64,000 nt of DNA. It comes from Pogonophryne albipinna (lineage: Eukaryota > Chordata > Actinopteri > Perciformes > Artedidraconidae). Within the stretch, counting starts at the first letter, position 1. Every line of letters starts with the position of its first letter. Below, piece after piece: positions 1 to 11,967 of this stretch. The position numbers were made by a program, and so were the translations under genes. A model generated the notes under the pieces. The model worked only from the letters and a program-made list of their open reading frames with translations, ran no database searches and was not told the origin of the DNA. The DNA lies in NCBI GenBank assembly GCA_028583405.1, contig CM053251.1:9925995-9989994 (forward strand), read 5' to 3'.

Positions 1-493
1 GGTCAAACTAAGAAACAAACATTACTTCATTATTGCATTGCCTAACAATGTCATCAGCAATATGCATTGTAAAACAGATCTGTCTGACACTGCCGGCTAC
101 AATTGTGATTAATAGGATTTCTATGAACTTCCTACATGTTTCCATTTCTTTCTAGCACTTTGCAAATCTGGGCTCAGGACTTCTCCAAATGGTCATCAGA
201 TATTACTATACTTATTATATTTTTGAAATACTTAACCTGGCATGATCTTTAACGAATGAAACCCTCACAAACAGTGCTTTATTTTAAGGCTTCACAACCA
301 AAAAGGTTTACAAATCACTAGAGCACTGGTTCCCAATCCGTTTTACTAGTCGCCTTTTTGAGCAAGAAATTGATTAGTCGCTTTCCCTTGTCAATATTTG
401 AGATATGGAAAATTCAAAAGTAAAAAGTTATTTTAGGTTATTTTGTTTAAACGGTTTGAAAAGATGCACTCATGAGTATTTTCTCAACAACAA

Positions 494-765
494 ATCAATG
501 AAAGAGGTTCTATCTATCTACGAGATATTTATTTTTAATCATCTTACAACTGCTTGTTAGATTGATATTCTCCGCCTTTTAGAGGTTCACATCCCCAAGT
601 ACAAGCTAGTGGTAGAGTCAGAAGAGCAGTGCTGGTCAAATTGCAAACACAAGCTGTATAATCTTGAAAAACCCTGAACAAACATTGGTGGTATACGATT
701 CCATACCTGTAGCAGGTACTCAAGTTTATAGAAGAACTTGTGCAGGTTGGCGCTATCATCAGTTA
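494..765. repeat. Dispersed repeat unit, copy 1 of 2
   Basis: About 270 bp that recurs almost unchanged at 3013-3280. Both copies begin at a shared aaatcaatgaaag and end at tcatcagtta. Short ORFs appear on both strands but differ by indels between copies, so it is unlikely to be coding. I do not recognise the family. Confidence 0.8.
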
Positions 766-2803
766 CCGGTTCACCACAGTCGTTGTGTTCCTTACTCAAC
801 TCTAACACAGCATCTAAACAAGACAGGAACAGCATTGTTAACACATAAATACACAATTAGCCAATTATTTCCTTGTGTGGAATCTGTTTTTTATCAATAT
901 GCACACATTTTATGATCCCCTTATCAGTCATAGATGTTTATAAGGCAAAAAACATGTCCTGATATCTAAATGTTGTAATAATCCTGGGAGCAAGATGCAT
1001 ATGCCTACTTCACATGTAAAAAAGACAGGCTGCCAGAAATATATTACGCAATATACCGTCATGGTGTTTATGTGAGTCAGTGTGAATGTTATTTACCATG
1101 CAGATCTCTGATTATCCTCTGCAGTTGATTATCTCCAACTGATGAGGAGGAGGCCATTCTGGGGAAGGGGCAGTGACGTCAGCAAATTCTGCATGTGGGA
1201 TTGGAAAAAGACAGTGTCATTTATTTTTCGATATTACAGGAAGGTCCTAATGATATGAACAATGTTCCTTGTGTCATCGAAATGTCAAGGATGTACCTGT
1301 GTCCCTCAAAGTATGAATAAAGCATTTGATAGTATAACTAAGGAAAGTTGTTGCCAACAGGATTTCAACTTTCCATCAGGCAACAGTTCTGGTAAATAAA
1401 ATCACACTCTAACAGACTGTGAACATACACACCACAACCCCTCAAAGACTGTAAGCACCATTTTTGTTGCATCTATGGTTACTTTTAGCATCTATTCATG
1501 AACACACAGTTATATTTAAACTTGTGTATCTTTGTTTATTTAAATGTGATAGTGTGTTAAGTGCTTTGTCATTGCTGCTACCTCTGATCTTATCACTGCT
1601 TTTATTTATTTTCCGTCCATTTCTATTACTGCAGTGAGAGATACCAACGCAATGGTGTTGTACCTCTGTATGATGACAATAAAGATATTCTGATAAACAT
1701 TAAAATAGTACTTTCCTAAATGTGCACACCACTGCTGTTTATCACTTATATAAACACAGGAATACACTCTATCCAAACCCCAGAAGCCTTTAACAAATGA
1801 GGCAAATCAAACAATCCAGAGAGGGTTAATTAATGTGTTAAAATAAGAAAGCACAGTAGGTCAGTCAAGTTAGCAAAACCGTACAGGGTGTGAGAGGAGG
1901 TACAACATTTACATCACGAGGATAGGGGAAAGCGTATCACTGTTTCAAACCCGACTGACACCAGATGTAGGCTGTATATAGTGTTATACACAGTCCCCAT
2001 TACAAACTAGAAACATTACATCACTTAAAACCGCTTTAAAATGCAACAAATCGCCACACAAAGATAGATAGTCAAAGCTGGTAGCTATCCTACATGCACC
2101 TGTTCTCAGCTCTTCATTTCCTTCTCGTATTTAATGTCAATGATGTTATAAAACATCGAGTTTTGGTTGTAAGCAAAGCGACACACTTCAATATTCAATA
2201 AACAGTCAAATAATAAACGTACTCGATGTGTAAAATGTTCCAGTGTCCAGTTTGTAGGTGATACAGCAGAGACTTGCTAGGCGTAGAGGGCGGGCACTGT
2301 GTGTGATTGACAGGCATGATGGACAAATAGACAGCGTCTGCTGCTGCTGAAGTCCGTCATAGTTTGGTTGAGAGACAAATGGTAAATAAACAGAAACCTG
2401 AGAAGAGTAAAGTGCTCATAGAGATCTAAATATATAATAAAATGTACTTTAAAAATGAATAGGGGGGAAAATGTATGCTTTGTATTTGGTTTGTATTTTT
2501 ATTGTGTTGTATTTTAATCCTTTGTTTTATTTTATCCACAAAGTAAGCCTATGAAATAATAATTGACAAACTAAATAATTAAAGGTCTAAACTGTTTTTT
2601 ATATGCACAAAATATTAGGTTTTATAAATCACACCATGTTATTTATATTTTATTGTTATTATGTATTTTATTTTTTGTCTCCACCTTAACTGTTAACATG
2701 GTGTTGTTAAGAGCAGGCTCTTTTATGCAATTGTATCAAGGATAGTAAGCAAAAAGGGACACTTATAAAGGTGTTTAAAAAGAGTTGCATACTGTTCTAA
2801 CAC
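766..2803. other. Non-coding stretch, nothing recognised
   Basis: AT-rich DNA without a credible ORF, repeat array or splice-consistent exon. A slightly GC-richer patch near 2280-2360 could be promoter-like, but nothing else supports that. Positions 1-493 are equally featureless. Confidence 0.5.
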
Positions 2804-2927
2804 AGAAGAAGAAGAAGAAGAAGAAGAAGAAGAAGAAGAAGAAGAAGAAGAAGAAGAAGAAGAAGAAGAAGAAGAAGAAGAAGAAGAAGAAGAAGAAGAA
2901 GAAGAAGAAGAAGAAGAAGAAGAAGAA
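2804..2927. repeat. (AAG)n microsatellite, about 124 bp
   Basis: Uninterrupted GAA/AAG trinucleotide array of about 41 units. It produces poly-Lys, poly-Phe and poly-Leu reading frames that are not genes. A long pure purine strand of this type can adopt triplex structures. Confidence 0.97.
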
Positions 2928-2950
2928 TACAGCTAACTGTGTAGATATCA

Positions 2951-3343
2951 TAGAAAACATATTTAATACATTTGTGTTTTCCCATTATATGTTAGTCAAA
3001 CGTCAAAAGTAAATCAATGAAAGAGGTTCTATCTATCTACGAAATATTTATTTTAATCATCTTACAACTGCTTGTTGGATTGATATTCTCCGCCTTTTAG
3101 AGGTTCACATCCCCAAGTACAAGCTAGTGGTGTCAGATGAGCAGTGCTGGTCAAATTGCAAACACAAGCTGTATAATCTTGCAAACCCCTGAACAAACGT
3201 TGGTGGTATACGATTCCATACATGTAGCAGCTATTCAAGTTTATAGAAGAACTTGTGCAGGTTGGCGCTATCATCAGTTAGAAAACATATTTAATACATT
3301 TGTGTTTTCCCATGATATGTCAGTCTAACGTCAAAAGTAAATC
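2951..3343. repeat. Copy 2 of the 270-bp repeat, flanked by 65-bp direct repeats
   Basis: Positions 3013-3280 repeat 494-765. They are bracketed by a second direct repeat of about 65 bp (2951-3015 and 3279-3343, both beginning agaaaacatatttaatac). The 65-bp block lies on both sides of the unit like a very long target duplication, which fits a template-switch duplication better than ordinary transposition. Confidence 0.75.
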
Positions 3344-4490
3344 GGTGCAATAGTATAATGAGCTTATATGTTATATTTTCTGTTTTAAATCATTTTTAGA
3401 TTTTTCCTATCGTTTGGATTGTTGATTAGTATTTTAAGTCATTTCAGAAAATTGAAATTGTGAATTTATGTATTTTTTCTGTTTTAAATAATTCTTTATT
3501 AAATGTATATTTGTTGGACTGTTGGTCAGATAGATCAACGAAATTAAGGATGTCATACTTGACTTTAGGCATGCTTTTATGTTACAATTTATAAAAGTTT
3601 AAATGAGAAATCCACACTTGGGACAATGCCATTTGTGTTATTGTGGAACAAGTATAAGACCAATACAATACACTTCTGAAAACAGTGAGGTTTACCAAAA
3701 ACAAGTACTGAACATGTCTCGTAACGTGATCGAAACCAAAATGCCCAGCTCTGACATCATCTCTGTTCACCTTTGGGTTTCTTACTTAAGGAACAATTCC
3801 CTATTCCAGTGATATCTGCACGAAGGACGTTGGTGTTTGCAGGTACAGTAAATTGCCACATTTCTCAAAATGTGTTCTCGACGGATTCATTATAATTTTT
3901 TAATAATATCTAAAATGATGTATATATAATGTTTTTTTGTTTAAGTAACATTTAGTTTTTGCTTAAAATGTTTGTCTTTTTTTATTTCATTCGGTCACTT
4001 TACATAAAAAAAACCTGGAAATTGAAGTATGAATATTTGAACGCTCATTCAGCACAAATAATTTATCAAATATATTTACCTTCTCCCTTTCCTTTAGAGG
4101 GCCATGCAGAGAATTTCTTTGGGGGGTATATTTAGAGGCACTTGTCAATTGAGAAGTTAACATGTTTCTAGTTGCGAAGAATAGTTATTAAACTGTCCAA
4201 ATTTAAGACTGTTGATAATTCAAAATATAGAAACATTGTGAATGATAAGAGCCTGTTGCTGTTGAAATCTGTAATTTGGGTAAAGTGATGCTTTTGAATA
4301 TATGAGATAAAACATGGAAATAAAGGAAGTCATATATCAAGAGAATGTTATTAATCTATGAAATGACTAATTTATCTGTAAAAACTGTTTTTACAATGTT
4401 ACGTATCATCTAATTTCTTATAATTAAGTCTGTTTAACCCCCTTTACTTTACACAACCCTTTTTTCAGACTCTCTACTTGCTGAAGGAAT
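3344..4490 (+). promoter_or_regulatory. Upstream region and leader intron of the XCR1-type gene
   Basis: A polypyrimidine tract ends in cag at 4466-4468, 22 bases before the ATG, so the coding exon probably starts at 4469 and is preceded by a non-coding leader exon. A candidate donor (ttgcag then gtacag) lies near 3842. The leader exon itself is not proven. Confidence 0.45.
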
Positions 4491-5534
4491 ATGGCAACAA
4501 CTGACTCAGCCTATGACCTAGCCACACGCGATGATTCCTACTATGATTTCGAGTATGAGGATGAAGTGTGCAACAAATCAAGCATCGTTCAGTTTGGAGC
4601 AACCTTGACTCCAGTGGTCCTCTCCATTGTGGTCATCCTCAGTCTGTTTGGCAACACCCTGGTCATCGTGATTCTGGCAAAGTATGAGAATCTCAAATCT
4701 CTCAACAACACTTTGATCCTAAACCTGGCCATATCGGATCTCTTCTTCACCGCAGGTCTTCCCTTCTGGGTCTACTATCACCTGTACGGATGGGCTTTAG
4801 GGCAACTTGCATGCCAGATAGTCAACTGTTTATTCTACGTTGGTTTCTACAGCAGTGGGATCCTTCTCATCCTGATGACTGCTCACCGTTATGTAGCCGT
4901 CATGAATCCTCTGTCTGACATTGTCTCCACCGCAGGCTCCTACAGTGTTATAGCGTGTGTGATCATCTGGGCAGTGAGTATATTGATTGCCAGTCCAACC
5001 TTCGCTTTTACCAAAGGCGACCAGAATCACTGTGTGTGTGAAAATTCTTTCTGGTGCTTATGGGGAATCTACCAGCAAAATGCTCTCTTCATTGTGAGTT
5101 CAGTGGTGTTTATTTTCTGCTATTCTCAGATCATCTGCAGGTTGCTGCGGCCTACTGCTCGAAGAAGAAAGAGCAAAACTTTAAAACTCATTTTTGCCCT
5201 TATGGTTGTTTTCTTTGTCGGCTGGGGACCTTTTAATATAGTGATATTTCTAAAGTCATTTAATTACTGGCCCAAACCATCTGTTGACTCAAAGGATCTA
5301 TTGGAAAATTGTGAATCATCAAAGCCACTCGATTACGCCTTTTACATTAGCCGACTTCTGGCCTTTTCACACTGCTGCCTCAACCCTGTGTTTTATGTGT
5401 TTGTGGGGGTTAAATTCAAAAACCACCTGAAGAAAATGCTGAAGGGCTGGGGACAAAGTAACAACGGCTTACGCAATAGGCATAGCCGACTTACAATTAC
5501 ATCCATATCAAGTGGTGAGGAATTTTCTATTTAG
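4491..5534 (+). CDS. Chemokine XC receptor 1-type GPCR, intact
   Basis: A 347-residue class A GPCR that would bind XCL/CC-type chemokines at the leukocyte plasma membrane and signal through Gi. Seen: an acidic, tyrosine-rich N-terminus (YYDFEYEDE, residues 17-25) suited to tyrosine sulfation; seven hydrophobic segments from residue 38 to 304; HRY instead of DRY at 132-134; NPVFY at 298-302; and chemokine-receptor cysteines at 27, 108, 181/183 and 274. HRY together with the C-terminal FVGVKF motif and following basic tail is characteristic of XCR1 rather than of CCRs. The length is normal for the family. The ATG at 4491 follows a splice acceptor at 4468, so the coding region is one exon. No damage is visible. 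Exact orthology among teleost xcr1 paralogs was not tested. Confidence 0.85.
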   Translation: MATTDSAYDLATRDDSYYDFEYEDEVCNKSSIVQFGATLTPVVLSIVVILSLFGNTLVIVILAKYENLKSLNNTLILNLAISDLFFTAGLPFWVYYHLYGWALGQLACQIVNCLFYVGFYSSGILLILMTAHRYVAVMNPLSDIVSTAGSYSVIACVIIWAVSILIASPTFAFTKGDQNHCVCENSFWCLWGIYQQNALFIVSSVVFIFCYSQIICRLLRPTARRRKSKTLKLIFALMVVFFVGWGPFNIVIFLKSFNYWPKPSVDSKDLLENCESSKPLDYAFYISRLLAFSHCCLNPVFYVFVGVKFKNHLKKMLKGWGQSNNGLRNRHSRLTITSISSGEEFSI

Positions 5535-6160
5535 TTGATATGGAGAGCAGAGGTGAAACCCGAACTTCTAAACCAGAAAAGAGAACATCTAAAATCCTAT
5601 TGACATTTGTAAATGTATATGGAACAAATAGAAAACAATCCTGGCTTGTTGTAGTATTTGTCATGGATCTTGTGATATTGTTGTGACCTTTAATTAACAT
5701 AATTTCCCACAAGCCCTATATCTTTGGGAATTTCATTCACAGGAAGAGAGAGAAAAAGTATTTGGATATTATTTTTGAGTGAGTTCACTATGAGATGGCC
5801 CTTCCTTAAAAAAAACACATAACCAAACAGAAATACACTGAAGAGTCTTGTTTCTGCTATCACTTGCAGATAAGCGCTGAGCACAAATCAATCTGAACAA
5901 GCTCATCTAATATAGTAAAAACGGTAAGCATTGTCCCTGCTAACCATTAAGGTGTTTGACTTGTCATTTAGTAGCAGACTGACATTAACTCTGCCTTGAC
6001 TATAGGTACATGGTGCCGAATTTCATTTTGTATTATTTAGTCAACATCTTCATCCCCCTGATTGACACAAACAATAATTCAACAATCAAACTGCACATCG
6101 GTCTATTGAGTTCAATAGTTGAATAGTAGTTCAATCCTGCAAAAACAAAAAGCCAACTCT
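5535..6160 (+). other. 3' flank of the XCR1-type gene
   Basis: AT-rich DNA without convincing ORFs. It presumably holds the 3' UTR. No canonical AATAAA stands out close to the stop, so the transcript end cannot be placed. Confidence 0.4.
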
Positions 6161-6168
6161 CCAAGATT

Positions 6169-6720
6169 ATTACTAAGAGAGGTCAGAGGAGAATAAAGGG
6201 GTGCAAGTTGACAGAAAGGTGGCAGTAACTTAAATGCTAAAGTTTGAGGGCATACAGCAGACGGAGAACACACAGGTTTTACTCCTGGCTCACAGAAACT
6301 GGAGAGAAGATTTCAAAAGCAGCGCCTGTTCTGACAAATCTCCATGTCTGCTGCTGGTCAGAATTTGGCGTGAACAACATGAAGCCATGGATCCATCCTG
6401 CATTGAGTCAACGGTTCAGGCTGGTGGTGTAATGCTCTTTGGGATATTTTGTTGGCACATGTTGGGCCCTTACACACCAACTGAACACTGTTTGAATACC
6501 AGCAGTATAAGCAGTCATATCCCAGAGTAGACGTTGTCTCGATTTTTTTGTAATATACCCATTGACTATGTAAGAAAATGAATTGTTCCAAGCATTATGT
6601 AATCTACAATATCTAACCATACTTTTTAACCAAATCCACTTATTTGATCTTTTAATATCCAATCAAACTGTGCTTTTACAAAAGACAATCAGCTCCGTAT
6701 CATTTTGATCATATTTATGT
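6169..6720 (+). mobile_element. Tc1/mariner transposase relic, copy 1
   Basis: Codons at 6234-6530 resemble the middle of a Tc1-type transposase (HEAMDPSCIES, then VMLFGIFCWH), with no terminal repeats or remaining domains. A near-identical copy with the same flanks lies at 27967-28510, so this block was carried along in a later segmental duplication. Confidence 0.6.
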
Positions 6721-7019
6721 GAAATCAAGTTCTTATTGAAACATTGATCATAGATTACATTATACTGCATATAATATGTGATACACTGTGTTTTCACTGC
6801 ATTTTATTTTATGTATTCCTATTAAACATTTTTTGTCAGTTGTTTATATTGTCACCTTTAAGATTCTTGAAATCACAAAAGTAAAATATTTTATTTCGAA
6901 CAATGTTGAATTTGTAACAGAAATGTGTTTATTTTTCATTGATAATATCATTATAACTTTCATGCTTTACAATAAAATAGAGCAACAAATATTACTGGAG
7001 TGTCTCCTTCCTGCTCTTA

Positions 7020-7215
7020 GATAATGTTATAAAAGAAGAACACATGTCACCATCTTTTGGAAATCTATATATTCATTCTTAAACTGTAATGATGATGCAT
7101 CACCTCTGATTAATGTGAAACCAAAGGAGGAGCTTCGTCATTAGTTTCCTCTTTTATTGAACAACTTCTCCGTCACAGTGAAACTCACCACATGAAGTGA
7201 CAGTTGTTGTTCAGG
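7020..7215 (+). promoter_or_regulatory. Proximal promoter and leader exon, array copy A1
   Basis: A module shared by every array copy: gatgatgcatcacctctgat, then aaaccaaaggagg, then ttagtttcctcttttattg, then the leader ending acagttgttgttcagg. A consensus donor (gtaagt) starts at 7216. The acceptor is at 7399-7400, giving a leader intron of about 185 bp. The agtttcctctttta run resembles an interferon-stimulated response element, which is an inference only. Confidence 0.6.
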
Positions 7216-7413
7216 GTAAGTTGCTTAATATTCACTTTAATTGCTTTCCATATTTAATGGTGATGTTCTAACTATATAATTGTTTTCCATATTGTTGTGT
7301 TTTTCTAGGAATTACTTTTTAAAACTTAATTTCACTTAGGGTCATCTTCTCCCTTATAATTACACTTTGCACATTTTTGTTTTCGGCTTATCTTTCCCAG
7401 AATACAACGTACA

Positions 7414-8378
7414 ATGTTATTCAACAACTCCACAGTGAACAGAGGTAAAAACTACTGCTCTGAAGTCTTTGAGTTGCTGCTTGACTTGGAAACCTTTGAA
7501 ATCTACTCATACATTTTGATCTTCATCCTCAGTATCATAGGAAACTGCCTTCTCTTATATGTCCTCTTTCTCTATGAGAACTTAAAACATTTCACAAATC
7601 TATTCGTCCTGAACCTTGCCTGCTCCGATTTGATGATCACAGTCACACTTCCATTCTGGGCCGTCTCTCGGCTGCTGCAGGACTGGGTCTTTGGTCATTT
7701 TGCCTGCACATTTGTGACTGTGACAGAGATTGTTGGTTTGTACAGTAGCGTCATTCTACTGAGTGCCATGACTGTGGACCGTTTCATAACTGTGATGCTG
7801 CACAACATGCCAAGAAACAAAGTAAGGAGGCAGAGGTTTGCAGCCTTGAGCTGTGCAGCTGCATGGATCATCAGCATTTCTGTTTCTATATATTTTGCTA
7901 CCAAGGTCACGGTGGAAGACTGGGGTGGTCGTTCCATGTGTTTGAATCTGATGTCTTATGTGGACTATGATTTTAAACTTGCAGTGTCTCTTCTTCTTCC
8001 TGTTATCATTTTTTTCTGCTATTCTGCCATCCTCAAGACAGTGTTGCAGGCTTCAAAAAGAAGAAAGCACAGGACAGTAGTGGTGGTGTTATGTATAGTT
8101 GCTGCCTTCATCATCTGCTGGGTACCTTACTGTACATGATTTTGGATATAATCAGGTCCCTCAATGAACCTGAAAACTGTAATGCATTGAAACGTGAGAT
8201 TATTGCCTTTAGTGTTTGTCGTGTACTTGCTCATTCTCCCTGCTGTATGAACCCTATTCTGTATATGCTCTCAGAAAAGTGGCGAAAGCATCTTTTTAGT
8301 TGCAAGAAAGTCAGGAGGGTGAGAGACAGAAACAGAACCACTGGCTCTTCTGTTAAGCAGAACGTAGCTTTTATATAA
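7414..8378 (+). pseudogene. XCR1-like (DRF-type) chemokine receptor A1, frameshifted
   Basis: Seven-transmembrane chemokine receptor of the array family (NNST N-glycosylation site, TVDRF at the end of TM3, NPILY in TM7). The frame is open to 8139, where TGA ends it in TM6 just after the CWVPY motif. Compared with copy B3 (55801), 5 extra bases (tgtac, 8131-8135) cause the shift. TM7 and the tail continue in another frame to 8378. Two further in-frame 9-bp losses, in TM5 and in the tail (KHLFSCKK against KHLLDLFSCKK), show decay. The start at 7414 lies 14 bases behind the acceptor. A product truncated in TM6 would lack TM7 and should not signal. Confidence 0.85.
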
Positions 8379-8419
8379 CAAAGCTCTGCTGTTGTGTTGG
8401 AATCAACCTGCAGCTAGAC

Positions 8420-9461
8420 CAGTTTCTCTTTGGAGAAAAAAAAAAGTCGGGCCCCCCCAACACAAATAGTCAGGCTCAGTGGCGGCGCCAGAGACTTCTT
8501 TTGGGGGTGCTGTGGGGTAGCTTGACGTTTCATAGAGGGTGCTCAAACATTTAGGGTTTCCCATTAATGTACCGGTCGCTACAGTGGAATTTTCTACTGC
8601 AACACTCCCCACGCAAATACACAGTGTGACAGTTACAATGAAGGCTCGATAATCAGCTCACGGCATATAGGTGTAAGCAGGGGTCAAGTGCTATTTTTAT
8701 AGGTGGTGTGTGCACCTCACATAGGGGGGTCCGGGGGCAAGCTCCCCAGGGAAGATTTATTTTTAAATATTGAAGTTAAATGCATCAATCTGGTGCACTT
8801 TGAGAGCAAAATGAAGAGATCTATGGATACATCTCTCAACACCCATTTGAAACAGAACTGTAAACAGATTTACTTTTTCTTTATGGATATTTTACAAATC
8901 ACCCTTTTAAACTTTATTCTTTTTTTACTGGCATATAGTATTTCATCCCTGTTTTTCATTTATTCTCTTATTTTTTTATAACTATAATGATCATATAAAT
9001 GTGTGCCTCGGAAATAATTGTTTACATTAATGGTGACCCAAACGTTTGAGACCCACTGAGATAACACTGAGAGAGTTCTTTAGTTCACTGAGTCTCTCAG
9101 TCTGACAGGAGAGGACTCTCCTCCACATTGTTGTTGAAGAAACTCCTTATATCCGTTAGCGTAGCTCGCTAGCACCAGAAGCTAACAACAACGATCTCCG
9201 GTACCGGTGCGCTCTCTCTCTCGCTCGCGCACACAAAATGGCTCGTTCCACACACACACACACAGAGCCGAGCTTTAATGAAACACAGAGACCCAGAAGT
9301 AATAGTACTGTACTGCATCATATTATTTTCGAATCAATGATTTTTCAATTTATGATTTTTTTTTTTTTTTATAACCATTTTTCCTCCTGGTCTCTCGCGC
9401 CCCCCTGGCATGCGTCTGCGCCCCCCAGGGGGGGCCGCGCCCCCCACTTTGAGAACCACTG
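8420..9461. mobile_element. Non-autonomous hAT element with 8-bp target duplication
   Basis: Inserted in the 3' flank of receptor A1. AGCTAGAC occurs at 8412-8419 and again at 9462-9469; the uninterrupted sequence is seen beside copy A3 near 53933. The right end reads as an inverted cagtggttctcaaagtgggg, a typical hAT end; the left end (cagtttctctttgg) is a degraded match. The interior is composite, with no transposase and a (CA)n patch near 9248. Confidence 0.85.
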
Positions 9462-9469
9462 AGCTAGAC

Positions 9470-9663
9470 ATTCATCGCTAATATGAAAGCATCAATTAAT
9501 ACTTAGTATAATATTTGTTTTGAACTAGTTTAACCTATGGTGTTCACATTTCCTTAACAATATTAGGGCGACTACTTTAATGTAAGTCTCTATAAATGCA
9601 GACCTAACTTGTCAATTTTTAACAGAAGTTTACGCTTTCTTAGTATTTTCTTAAAGGTCTCCT
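9470..9663 (+). other. 3' flank of A1, cut by a gypsy insertion
   Basis: Resumes the array 3' flank (tttgaactagtttaacctat, also seen at 53990). It ends abruptly at 9663 where the gypsy LTR begins. Confidence 0.6.
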
Positions 9664-10095
9664 TGTAACGACTGAATGAAGTAGAGGACTCAATAGCACG
9701 ACTCAGAGACAGAGGCTTAGGATGCAAAAAAGGGTCTTTATAGCCAAGGTTCGGTACACGGGAGATCAGTCAGTAAGGCTACCAAAACAGACAAGGATTA
9801 GGCAGGGACCTGGTCAGGACACGAAGCTGGGTCAGGTACACGTGGAATCAAGATACTAGGAATAAACACTGCTGGAACGCTAGGAATAACTAAGACGAAC
9901 TGGCACTGAAGGGAATGTGGATGCAGACTAAGTAGACAGAGGGAGAGATGATAATGGGGCACAGGTGAGGCTAATTAGGGATGGGAAGCAGGTGGAGTTC
10001 AATCAAGGGCAGGAAAGCTGAAACTGAAATGAGAGAAACATACATGAAAACAGGAACAATAACAAAAACATCAAAATGCTGGCTAGGGCCTTACA
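9664..10095 (-). repeat. 3' LTR of the gypsy element
   Basis: 432 bp bounded by TG and CA, immediately followed on the internal side by the polypurine tract. The matching 5' LTR is absent from the window, so no LTR-LTR age can be estimated. Confidence 0.75.
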
Positions 10096-11967
10096 GTACC
10101 CCCCCCCCCCCCCTCTAGGGACGGCACCTGACGTCCCAGGTAGTTCAGGATGTTGGCGTTGAAAGTCTTGGATGAGGTCCTTACTAAGATTACTGGTGGA
10201 GACCCATGACCTCTCCTCAGGACCGTATCCCTCCCAGTACTGACGTCCCCGGCCTCCAGGTCGAACTGCCAAGAGGCGTTTCACAGTATATACAGGTCCA
10301 CCATCAATAAACTGGAGGGGTGGAGGGGGTCTGGAGGTGGGAACCAGTGGACTCACTTTAACCGGTTTGATGTGTTACACATGGAATGTAGGATAGGCCC
10401 TCAAGGATCGAGGTAGTCAAAGACGCACTGCCACATGATTGATGACCTTGGATACCGGGAAGGGACCCACAAAACGAGGAGCCAGTTTGCGAGACTCCAC
10501 TCGAAGGGGCAGGTCTCGAGTAGAGAGCCACACACTTTGTCCAGGTTGGTAGGCAGGAGCAGAGATACGACGGTGATTGGCCATCATCTTATAACGGGCT
10601 GAACTCCGTAGTAACACCTGGCGGGCCCGGCTCCAGGTGCGATGACATAGGCGAATGAGGGCATGGGCAGATGGAACACTGACCTCCCTCTCCAGGTCGG
10701 GGAACAACGGCGGCTGGTATCCATAGGCACACTGAAAAGGTGAGAGACCAGTAGCAGAACTAGGCAAAGTGTTGTGTGCATACTCCACCCAAATAAGATG
10801 TGTGCTCCACGTGGCAGGGTTCTGAGACACCAGGCAGCGTAGACAGGTCTCAAGCTCCTGATTCAGCCGCTCCGTCTGGCCGTTAGACTGCGGATGATAT
10901 CCAGAAGAGAGGCTGACTGAGGCACCGATGAGCGAGCAGAAAGCCTTCCAAAACTGTGAGGTAAACTGTGGACCCCGGTCTGACACAACATCCCTAGGTT
11001 AACCATGGAGACGGAAAATATGGAACAACACTGCCTCTGCTGTCTCTCTGGCAGATGGCAACTTCGGCAGCGGGACAAAGTGGACCATCTTCGAAAATCT
11101 ATCCACAATTGTCAATATAGTGGTGTTACCTTGGGACGGCGGCAACCCTGTGACGAAGTCCAACGAGATGTCAGACCAGGGGCGATGTGGCACTGGAAGC
11201 GGGCGCAGAAGACCAGAAGGGGGCTGACGGGAAGTCTTGTTCCGGGCACAGACTTAACAGGCTGCCACGTACTCCTTGACCGACCTCTCCATGGAGGGCC
11301 ACCAGAACCGCTGCTTAATGAAGAACATGGTGCGGCGAACGCCAGGATGGCAGGAGAGGAGGGAAGTATGTGCCCAGTGGATGACCTGTGAGAAAAGGGG
11401 GTCAGGAACAAACAACCGGTTCTGTGGGCAACCGTCGGGAACCAGAACATTAGCACTCGCCTGCCTGACCCTCTCCTCAATGTCCCATGTGACTGCCCCC
11501 ACTACACAGGAGGGAGGAATGATTAGCGAGGGAGTGCGAGGAGCTGGATCTGAATCAAACAGACGGGATAGGGCATCAGCTTTAGTGTTCTTAGAACCGG
11601 GACGGTATGACAGAGTGAAGTTGAATCGGGTAAAGAATAGGGCCCACCTGGCTTGTCTATAGTTGAGGCGTTTTGCAGATCTGATGTACTGAAGGTTCTT
11701 ATGATCGGTCCAGACTAGGAAAGGGTGCTCAGCTCCCTCCAGCCAGTGGCGCAACTCCTCCAATGGCCAACAGCTCCCTGTTACCCACATCATAGTTTCT
11801 CTCGACTGGGGAGAGTTTCCGAGACAGGAAAGCACAGGGATGGAGCTTGTTGTCTCTCTTCGATCTTTGAGAGATGACTGCCCCAAGCGTCAACCTCAAC
11901 CACAAACTGCTGAAGTGGGTCAGGAAGCGTGAAAATAGGGGCCGAAGTGAAGCTCCTCTTAAGCCTC
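10003..11967 (-). pseudogene. Gypsy polyprotein: RNase H, integrase and chromodomain
   Basis: Read on the minus strand. RNase H with TDHKNL and ADALSRLF (11560-11800). Zinc-binding integrase N-terminus ending [17 protein letters not shown] (near 11254-11310). Integrase core motifs [16 protein letters not shown] (near 11140-11180), [13 protein letters not shown] (10986-10950) and [15 protein letters not shown] (E). The chromodomain [20 protein letters not shown] at about 10230-10290 has apparently lost a few residues before [11 protein letters not shown]. Frames change several times, and a stop lies between the zinc-binding and core parts. The element is dead. Confidence 0.85.

Noticed and set aside
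2775..3012. Poly-Lys, poly-Phe and poly-Leu reading frames
   Set aside because: They are the three translations of the (AAG)n microsatellite.
6234..6530. Open frame of 98 codons as a host gene
   Set aside because: It matches the middle of a Tc1-type transposase and has a duplicate at 28032 with the same limits.
11005..11662. Plus-strand ORFs of about 128 codons
   Set aside because: Antisense shadows of the gypsy integrase and RNase H.
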